NCBI GenBank assembly: GCA_007922195.1
Contig: ML681981.1
Location: 8,564,958-8,628,957, forward strand
DNA: 64,000 bases
Reading direction: 5' to 3'
From: Podocnemis expansa
Taxonomy: Eukaryota > Chordata > Testudines > Podocnemididae
A program made the position numbers and the translations under genes. Each line of letters starts with the position of its first letter. The stretch's first letter is position 1. The notes under the pieces were generated by a model. It was not told the DNA's origin and ran no database searches. It saw only the letters and a program-made list of their open reading frames with translations. Below, piece after piece: positions 56,951-64,000 of the stretch.

Positions 56951-57123
56951 CAGTCAGAAGTAAAGCTGGAACATAGCAAACTATTTAGTTTATAATGCTT
57001 TATTTAATACACAAACTGTTAAAATAAATCTAGAGTGTTGTATCTCTGCCTTTTACTGGAAAGGAAATCCCCCTGTATTATAGATGTTCCCCAGGTGGCT
57101 TTTTATGTTGGTTTTACACCTTT

Positions 57124-57375
57124 CATAGACTTACAAACTAAGGTCAGAAGGGACCAGTAGGATCATCTGGTTGGGCCTCCTGCACAATGCAGACCACCCA
57201 CAAAACCTCACCCATTCCTGCAATAAGCTTCTAACCTATGACTGAGTTATTTAAGTCTACATATCATGTTTTAAGGAGTTTAAGATACAGAGAATTCACC
57301 AGCAAGTGAGCCCTGCTACAGAGGAAGGCAAAAAAAAACCCAAAAAACCAGCGCCCTAGCCAATCTGCCCTGTCC
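57124..57375 (-). mobile_element. CR1 LINE 3' end, reverse strand
   Basis: Reverse CR1 tail: CATAGACTTACAAACTAAGG, TCAGAAGGGACCAGTAGGAT, CTCCTGCACAATGCAGACC, then CAGCAAGTGAGCCCTGCTAC and GCCAATCTGCCCTG. It is the same subfamily as 1-245 and 10495-10850. Confidence 0.75.
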
Positions 57376-57480
57376 ATCTTCAAAGTGTCTGACAAAGTGG
57401 GATTTTCTCCCACAAAAGTGGATGCAATAAATAAATTTTTTAGTCTTTGAAAGTGATACCAGACTCCTTGTTTGTTTTGA
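57376..57480 (+). mobile_element. PLE terminal fragment
   Basis: A single-arm copy: CAAAGTGGGATTTTCTCCCA, CAAAAGTGGATGCAATAAAT, TTTAGTCTTTGAAAGTGATA, CCAGACTCCTTGTTTGTTTT. It abuts CR1 sequence and has no assignable duplication. Confidence 0.6.
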
Positions 57481-57546
57481 AGGAATCTGTCAGCCTCAAT
57501 GCATGTACTTTGGATAAACATCTAACATTTTGGTGGTTCTCTGAAT

Positions 57547-57953
57547 GGGTGTGTCTACACTATAAAAGCAAAGTCGACTTTTTATTAAGTCAACTTAATA
57601 AAGTCTACTTAAAGTCGACTTTAAGTAGACCTTATTAAGTCGACTTAGTAAGGTTGCACTACATTAAGTCAGCTTTATAAAGTTGACTTTAAATGGGTGC
57701 CCTGGCTTAATTTGACTTTATAAAGTCAATTTAGTGGCCCCACTGCACTAAGTCGACTTTATTAAGTCGACTTAGTTACTCCACATTGCCTAAAGTTGAC
57801 TTAACTGTAAAGTCGACTTTATAAGCAGAAGTAATAAAGTTGACTTTACCTGATGCTACAGTCGACTTTATTGCCCTGCAGTGTAGACAGAGCTTTGTTT
57901 AAGTCAACTTAATGACCCTTAAGTCGACTTAAACACACAGTATAGATGTACCC
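57547..57953. mobile_element. MITE D, packed with AAGTCGACTT, 3-bp TSD
   Basis: A 407-bp element flanked by AAT on both sides (57544-57546, 57954-57956), with ends GGGTGTGTCTACACT and AGTATAGATGTACCC. It contains eight exact copies of AGTCGACT plus many one-mismatch variants, each a palindrome, spread through the element. The end sequence and 3-bp duplication place it near MITEs A-C. Non-coding. Confidence 0.75.
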
Positions 57954-57956
57954 AAT

Positions 57957-59389
57957 GTGTGCTCTATAAACCAGGGTAATTGAATATGAGGGCTCTCAGA
58001 CTGAAGTTGATCGACTCATTGCTCGCTGTCAAGATATTGGTGAGGTTTTGGGTTTTGTTTTATAAATTCATCATCCTGCCAAGTGAGATTTCATATCTCA
58101 AGCAAAAGGTCATCAGTGGATGAGATCTGAATTCTCACTGTGTGAAGATTTCCAGGCTAGAACCATAGCTACTACAAGCCATGACTGAGTTCTCTTCATA
58201 GTGTGTCATAAAGTGTAACAGATGGATTAGATTCCCCTACAAAATAAAATTTCCTAAACCATCTCACAAACTTGGCTTAAAATAGCATTGCCATTTGTCT
58301 TTCACACTGTTTAATATATCTAAGCTGCTGAAGATACTACATCCAACATGTACTTTCAATGGTATGCATAGTTAATTTTTTTCAAAGTTTCATATCCTAA
58401 TCACTGTCCAATTCCCTGACATTAATGGGATTCAGCTAATTATCTACTAGCAGTACAGTTATCCCTCAGCAATGTAAAGGTTTTACTGTTTTTTGTCTGA
58501 CTTTGGATGTTTTTGGCTCCTAGGGGAATAAGGTCAGAGGGCACATATTTATTTAGACACTGGAATTCTTACAGCATTTTTCCATTACTTGGTTCAGAAG
58601 GAGGAGTCTCAGTCTGGCTGCTTTGTTTTTCAGATGCTGAGGAACAAACTTCTCTAGGGGACCCAGATTCTCTTTTTTCTAGAATCTCCTCAGAGTCACA
58701 ATTAAATGTTTTAAAGGTCATGCAGCAAGAATGCTGTTCACTATCCTAGATGACACAGCATGCTAACCAAATATTTTATTTTTAAACACAGTTGGTGGCA
58801 GGACTGAAGTGAAAGCAACTCAGAAATTGTTTTGCAACCACTTAATAGAAAGCAATGTTATTTGCTATTTTTAAATGTTCCCTATGCACATGCTGCAGAT
58901 TATGACGTGGTTGTTAAGACTACAGATAGAGTTAAAAGAACGATGTTGCTATTTAATTCTCTTTGGGCCAGATTCTGCCTGGGCGCAACCCCATAAAAAT
59001 CAAAGATAGTGCTGACCAGGGGAAGGGGGGAAGCCTCTTACTCCTGGTACAGTTACTACAGGGAATAAATGTAGACTAATTCAGATCTTGAAGGAGTGTT
59101 ATTCAGTTAGCTAAGACAGTTGTTTAAGCACACACAGTGTAAAAACAAAAACAAAAGTATTTACAACTATTAAGACATAAAAGGGCCAAATTCAACTCTG
59201 TTACCAGGATGTAACTCCAGAAATATTAGAATAACAGCTTTGGCAAGTTTTGAAGCATTACCACTCAATTGTCTCTAATATCTGCTTCAGAATAATTCTC
59301 TTCTGCACAGGTTCTTGTATTGCCCTCAGCAACATGCTATCTCAGCACCTTGTCAACAGTGCATTTAGTGACATGACTGACAAGTTTCA
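57957..59389. other. No gene seen
   Basis: AT-rich non-coding DNA. The frames at 58507-58749 and 59250-59444 have no recognisable domain. Confidence 0.45.
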
Positions 59390-59618
59390 GAGAGGAAGCT
59401 GTGTTAGTCTGGCTCTGTCAATCTGTTTTTGTTCACTTCTCTAGGGGGATAGTGTTGTGTGAAGAATGTTTGATAGAGATCCTGTAGATGTTTGTCTCTA
59501 TCTGAGGGATTGGAGCTAATGTGGTTATATCTTTAGACTCTTGACCACAGACAATGGATTGTGTCTAGGGTTGAAGCTGGAGGTATGTAGGTATGTATTG
59601 TAGTCACTTGGGTACTAC
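59384..59618 (-). pseudogene. PLE reverse transcriptase remnant (reverse strand)
   Basis: Read on the minus strand this encodes, with one internal stop, a tract including RYNHISSNPSDRDKHLQDLY and then QTFFTQHYPPREVNK, which I recognise as the C-terminal (thumb-side) part of Penelope-like reverse transcriptases. It ends with a stop and then GACTAACACAGCTTC, like the terminal motif of the short PLE copies. It sits head-to-head with the plus-strand endonuclease segment that follows, and the two overlap in content around the YPPxE motif. Confidence 0.65.
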
Positions 59619-59619
59619 A

Positions 59620-60343
59620 GTACCCACCTGAGGAAATGAACAAACAGATCAACAGAGCCAGATGGGTATCCAGGAGCCACCTACTACAGGACAGGCCCAA
59701 GAAAAAAACAACAGAACACTGCTGGCCACCATCTACAGCCCTCAGCTAAAATCTCTCCAACGTATCATCAAGGATCCACAATCTATCCTGGAAGATGATC
59801 CCATATACTCTCAAGCCTTGGAAGGCAGGCCAATCCTTGCTTACAGAGAGTCCCCCGCCACCTGAAGCAAATACTCACCAGCAACCGTGCCCTATACAAC
59901 AAGAGCACTAACCCTGCAATGAACCCCATTGCCAACTCTGCTTGCACATTGACTCTAGTGATGTGATCGCAAGTCCTAACTACATCAGCTTCAACATCAG
60001 GAGCTCATTCACCTGCACATCTACTAATGTGATATGTGCCAGCAATGCCCCTCTTCCATGTACATTGGCCAAACTGGACTGCCCCTACCCAAAAAAAAAA
60101 AAAATGGGCACAAATCAGACATCAAAAACCGTGACATCCATAAACTAGTATGAGAGCATTTCAATCTCCATGGATGCTCAGTAGGAGACTTGAAAGTTGT
60201 CGTACTTCACCAAAAAGTGTCAAAAACAGACTTCAGTGTGAAACCACACAAATGAAATACATATGTGAACTTGAGAGGATCAAACTGGGTCTGAACAGGG
60301 ACTTGCTCATTATGAAAAGTAATTGTCCCTCATCACACATTCT
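59620..60343 (+). pseudogene. PLE GIY-YIG endonuclease remnant
   Basis: Broken plus-strand frames read, in order, PPEEMNKQINRARWVSRSHL, then NRTLLATIYSPQLKSLQRII, then a Cys/His linker (CQLCLHIDSSD, SSFTCTSTNVIC), then CQQCPSSMYIGQTGLPL, the core GIY-YIG-type motif, then EHFNLHGCSVGDLKVVVLHQ and KYICELERIKLGLNRD. This is the inter-domain and GIY-YIG endonuclease part of a Penelope-like element, the nuclease that nicks target DNA for priming. At least three frame changes, an in-frame TGA before EHFNL and a poly-A tract at 60089-60103 show it is dead. The match is from memory of chelonian copies. Confidence 0.75.
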
Positions 60344-60567
60344 CTAAGTTAGGAGGTATATATATACACATGCAAGATTGCCTGACAAACATTACAATGG
60401 GAAGGGCAAGTGCTAATGAAATCAATTAAGTTAGGGTGGATGAAGCCCATTCACAGCTGTGGATGGGCTTTATCTTCCCTAACTTAATTGACTTCATTAG
60501 CACTTGCCCTTCCCATTGTAATGTTTGTCAGGCAATCTTGCATGTGTATGTATACCTCCTAACTTAG
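60344..60567. repeat. 224-bp near-perfect palindrome
   Basis: The left arm starts CTAAGTTAGGAGGTATATAT and the right arm ends ATGTATACCTCCTAACTTAG. The arms pair almost base for base over roughly 95-100 bp (for example ACAAACATTACAATGGGAAG against CTTCCCATTGTAATGTTTGT). The centre is AGCCCATTCACAGCTGTGGATGGGCT-like, also partly self-complementary. It follows directly on the PLE coding remnant and may be its 3' untranslated region copied in inverse. A transcript would form a long hairpin. Confidence 0.9.
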
Positions 60568-60597
60568 TTTCCATTTTACACTACCAACAGAATGGTT

Positions 60598-60700
60598 TGC
60601 AGCCAGCAAAAGTTTATGACCAAAGAAATATTAGTGTTTGAGGTGCCACAGAACTCTCATTTTTGCTTTTGGTTGGGGTTTTTTCCTGACATAAGTAACA
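60598..60700 (+). mobile_element. Degenerate PLE 3' end
   Basis: GCAAAAGTTTATGACCAAAG, AATATTAGTGTTTGAGGTGC and CACAGAACTCTCATTTTTGC align with the AAAGCTYATG...TTAGTCTTTAAGGTGCCACAGGACTCC block of the PLE end. It lies in the expected place, downstream of the coding remnant and palindrome. Confidence 0.5.
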
Positions 60701-61690
60701 TTTATCATATGTGAGGTTTTTCTCTCTTCTTCTACCCCTTAGGGGACAATTGCGCATGCAGAGGAGTGCTTTGGTGACTGGAATGGAGTGGAGAGGGAGA
60801 TGGCTTAAGTGTACATACTGCTGTGTGTTAATATTAGAACAGGCCAGGTTAAAGAAAACTGTATTGCACTTGCAGTGGAAGGCAGTGAGGCTTGTGATGG
60901 TCCTTGGTTCTGGAGGTGTTTCATTACATAGCCTTGGATTGGCATCTGAGAAAGCCCTGTCTCCCGTGCAGAAGAGATTTATTCTTATTGTAGAAACTGT
61001 CATTGCACCGCATGGGTGAAGTTGTTGACTCAAGAATTTATCCTGGAGTTTTAAGTAATCTTTTAGATATCCTGGGCTGGGTCTAGACATGGAGAGCTTT
61101 GAAGATAAAGCCAGAGATGCTGAGCTTGACTCAATGGCTAAAGCAAGCCAGCAAAGAGAGCAGCGGGCAAACCTGATGTGCTTACATTTATCCTGAGGCA
61201 ATATATTGTCAGGGGCAGATAACCGCATGGGCCTATGGGGCCTGTGCCCAGGGGCATCCACATCATGGGGGCCCTCTGCCCTGCCAGTGCTGGGGGCGGA
61301 CAGGCTCTGTGCTCCTGACCCACCCCAGGCATGGCTGCTCAGCCCCTGGGGGGCAGATGGCAGAGCAGGTGCTGGATGGCAGGCCACTGGTAGGATGCCA
61401 GGACCCCAAGCTGGCAGGGCCACTGATGGAGGACTGTAGCCCAGGGCCCAGAGTCTCCTTAATCTGTCTAGCTGTGCTTTGGTGTTTTTGTACAAACTGG
61501 AGTTCCTTAAGGGCTGATGTCTTCATGCCCAGGTATAATCCATTGCTGTAGTTCAAGAAGTGGCAAATGTTTGTCAGGATGGAATGGAGTCTTACTAGTC
61601 AACCAGAGATGATGGGAAGTGTTAGTTATGAATGTGGCTTTGTGAGAGTTGAGCATAGAGTCTGGGAATACTCTGAGAAGACCGTATTGG
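60701..61690 (+). repeat. Old interspersed repeat with GC-rich insertion
   Basis: Phrases such as GAGAGCTTTGAAGATAAAGC, TACAAACTGGAGTTCCTTAA, CTTCATGCCCAGGTATAATC and TTGCTGTAGTTCAAGAAGTG resemble a diverged reptile repeat related to the fragment at 30758-31000; I cannot name it. It is interrupted at about 61210-61458. The 293-codon reverse frame (60614-61495) spans repeat, insertion and PLE end, so it is not a gene. Confidence 0.4.
61210..61458. mobile_element. Possible GC-rich hAT-like insertion
   Basis: It begins CAGGGGCAGATAACCGCATG and is sharply GC-rich compared with the host repeat, which resumes at about 61459. Flanks TATATTGT and TAATCTGT match at 5 of 8, and no clear right terminal repeat is seen. 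Confidence 0.35.
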
Positions 61691-61780
61691 CCAGTTACAG
61701 GGGTCTATCCCTTTGGAATCTGTCAGCAACTGTCAAGTAAGGGTGAGTTTCCCAAAAGTCAATGGCAACAGCATTAGGAC

Positions 61781-61910
61781 TATGGTGACCAGGCAGCAAA
61801 TGTGAAAAATCAGGATGGGGACAGGTGAGTGGGTGTAATAGGCTCCTATATAAGACAAAGCCCCTAATATGAGGGCTATCCCTATAAAACTGGGACATCT
61901 GGTCACCCTA
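61781..61910. mobile_element. Small hAT-like MITE with 8-bp TSD
   Basis: The ends TATGGTGACCAGGCAGC and CATCTGGTCACCCTA bound 130 bp. Flanks ATTAGGAC (61773-61780) and GTTAGGAC (61911-61918) match at 7 of 8. This best-preserved copy indicates that the group at 1688 and 52439 is hAT. Confidence 0.8.
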
Positions 61911-61918
61911 GTTAGGAC

Positions 61919-64000
61919 AATGGTGAACGCTTTTTTGAAAATCCAGTATGACTTTCTTTTCATGTAAAGCTCACATGGTCCCTTTCTTCTACCCCAACCG
62001 AAATGAACACTGAGCCATCTTTTTTTTTATTTCTTCCAGTACAAACCACATAAAATAAAATGTCTTACAAAATAAGTGATCAGGAAAAAAGTCACAGAAA
62101 TCTAGTACAAGTTTAACATTTAAAATATCTATTTAAAGCTCCAGAGTGTATAGAATCTCTCTTTAATGAGTTTTCAGATTAAGCTAAAGTCTAGGGAATT
62201 TTATTATAATGTCATATTGCATAAAAATATCTACGGTCCTGAGAGGATAGACATCATGTTAATCTATTTTTTTCAGTGTTAGATGATTAGGTATTAGATG
62301 GTTTACAAAACAGCTGTTTGAAACCATTATTCTTAGCACATTTAAGGATAAGATTATGTCACAGAGGTTACGATTTCTATGACTTTCAGAGGCTGCCATG
62401 ACATTGTGCACTTCCGAGTGGTAGAACTGGAGGAGTCAGCCAGCAGGGGCCCTGCAACTCCAAGTTGCAAGAGTGGAGTTCCCACAGTTCTTGGTTGTAA
62501 TAAAAGCAGTATTCTCCCCAGGACTTGAAATTAGAGGAGGTATGTTGGGGGGGCATTGGAGTGCTCACTAAATTGGTATAACACTATTAGTAGCTGACAA
62601 CGGGGTGGTATTGGGAAATTCAGGGAGAGTGTGGGGGGGGGGGTGTTAAGGAAATCCCTGGACCCGAGGGACCTGGAGCTCCCAGCCACCATGAATGGCC
62701 TAATATCTTCCACACACCTCACACTGGGAACTATGCAACTCCAAGGTGCCACAGGCAGTCAGGGATCCAGAGTCACCGAGGCTGCAGTGGGGCCCTGGAG
62801 CTGTCAGCCATAGTGCTGGGGATTTCACTCTGCCACATCAACTCAGGCTTCAGTCATCTCCCATCAGCCCTCCTCCCGGTCCCACCCACCCCTCACACTA
62901 TTATTTGTAGTAAGAGTCATGCACAGGTTGTAGGCAATAAAACAAATTCATAGAAGTCTTTGATCTGTCACTGACTTTTATTAAAAATAACAGTGACAAA
63001 ATCTTAACTTTTGAAGATCCCACATCAGATGCCCACAACAACACTGGTCAAGAAAGGGGAGAACAAACCTAAATATACTTGGATTCTAGCAACATCTAGT
63101 GGATGTGAACTCAAACCTGAACTGTGTCATGACATGTGACACTTCTTTGCAATACATCAATGCTAAGGAACCTGTGTTCTGGGAGCTTATTGCTAGAGCA
63201 TAGATGGAGGGAGGATATCAATCCAATGAAGAAAAAGACAACAGTCTGGAAACGCATCACTGCCACAGAATTGCAGATTGCAGCTTCTCCCTACTAATCT
63301 ATTCTACATAGGTCCTGGAGATAGTATTTGGGACATGGGTTCTTTGTAACGTGATGATGACATGAGATGGATGGCACCAGCCATTGTTACAGATCAGACC
63401 GTCATTGGTTTTGATTATCTGCTTTCCTGAAGCAAGGTCTAGGGGTATTAAGGGCTTGAGACATGCCAGCAGAGACAGTGATGACTCCGGCCATATCTGC
63501 AGGGGAATCAGGAGCTCAGGGTATGCCAAAGGTTATGGTGTGGCTATCAGATGTAAGGAGGAGCATCCAGGAGCAGCTGGCCTAATCTACTGGGTTTGGT
63601 ATTCATGTGTCAGCAAAAATATGGTTTTGAATACTGGGAGGAACTTGATTGATGCTCTCCATCCTAAGCCTTAGGCGTATAAGAGACTTTCAGCACTGAT
63701 GTCATATCAAGTGAATTGGTCAGAATTAGAGCCATTCGGCTCCTTGCTTCTCAGTCTGTCCATCTCTCTGTGACAGCATCATGAGTCTTTGTCTAGGAAA
63801 CAAAATTTTGTTTGGATAAACAAACTGTTAACGGATGCATCAAAAATCAAAGACTAGGTGCACACAGAACAAGTATTGCTGCTGTGCACATGTGATTCAT
63901 CCAGATTTCATTTGGTCAAGCTTTTTATTACCCCTATTCACCAGCATGCCATCTTCCTAAAAGTGATTTTCCGCAACTGCACTGTGGATCTCTTTCTTTT
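61919..64000. other. No gene seen
   Basis: Non-coding DNA. The stretch at about 62390-62830 is richer in GC, with GGGGCCCTG and CCTGGAGCTC phrases and a G run at 62632-62642, and may hold a decayed repeat that I cannot define. The frames at 63299-63529 (reverse) and 63384-63674 have no recognisable domain. Confidence 0.45.

Noticed and set aside
57547..57953. CRISPR-like or tandem repeat array
   Set aside because: The AGTCGACT motifs are irregularly spaced palindromes within a bounded element, not regular repeats with unique spacers.
60614..61495. 293-codon reverse open frame
   Set aside because: It runs through a PLE end, an old repeat and a GC-rich insertion. No domain is seen and no single element would encode it.

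Overview
This window looks like non-coding DNA from an amniote nuclear genome, most likely a turtle. It is AT-rich and CpG-poor, and no continuous gene can be read from it. It is dense in CR1 LINE fragments, old MIR-like and 5S-derived SINEs, many short non-autonomous hAT elements, palindrome-rich MITEs whose ends read GGCTATGTCCACAC, and Penelope-like element (PLE) fragments. That mixture is what I know from chelonian genomes; the species call is an inference. There are no bacterial-type operons, CRISPR arrays, tRNA genes or full-length rRNA genes. Nearly all longer open frames lie in GC-rich transposon interiors or are chance frames.

Layout. 1-245: CR1 3' end split by a short PLE insertion. 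0.25-16 kb: sparse repeats (hAT elements at 4371 and 6793, CR1 tails at about 2.2 and 10.5 kb, a MIR at 9.8 kb, a fossil LINE at 12.5-14.6 kb, an exact-TSD hAT at 14852). 16.2-17.0 kb: CR1. 17.8-18.4 kb: hAT-like element with ends CAGGGGTTAAAGT. 20.2-22.4 kb: a GC-rich nest of hAT-like elements whose order of insertion can be read from their target-site duplications (TSDs). 23-32 kb: PLE fragments, two related hAT elements (26013, 29008) and a 5S-derived SINE. 32.8-37 kb: three related MITEs (two almost touching) and a PLE palindrome. 41.2-45 kb: a long CR1 split by an LTR-like block and a second CAGGGGTTAAAGT hAT, then a reverse CR1. 47.3-48.4 kb: CR1 with a locally copied 30-bp tract. 51.8-57.9 kb: a C-rich hAT, a solo LTR, a MIR split by a hAT, and a MITE packed with GTCGAC. 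59.4-60.7 kb: a broken PLE with recognisable reverse transcriptase and GIY-YIG endonuclease remnants, followed by a 224-bp near-perfect palindrome. 60.7-64 kb: an old repeat, a small hAT and unassigned DNA.

The features do not form a pathway; they record successive transposition. The most informative pattern is the PLE family. Eight short copies (four or five of them head-to-head palindromes) are each bounded by direct repeats of variable length (5-12 bp), and a coding fragment of a PLE lies in the same window. I found no convincing new functional system. A few splice-flanked open stretches could be exons of an unrecognised gene, but the evidence is weak.
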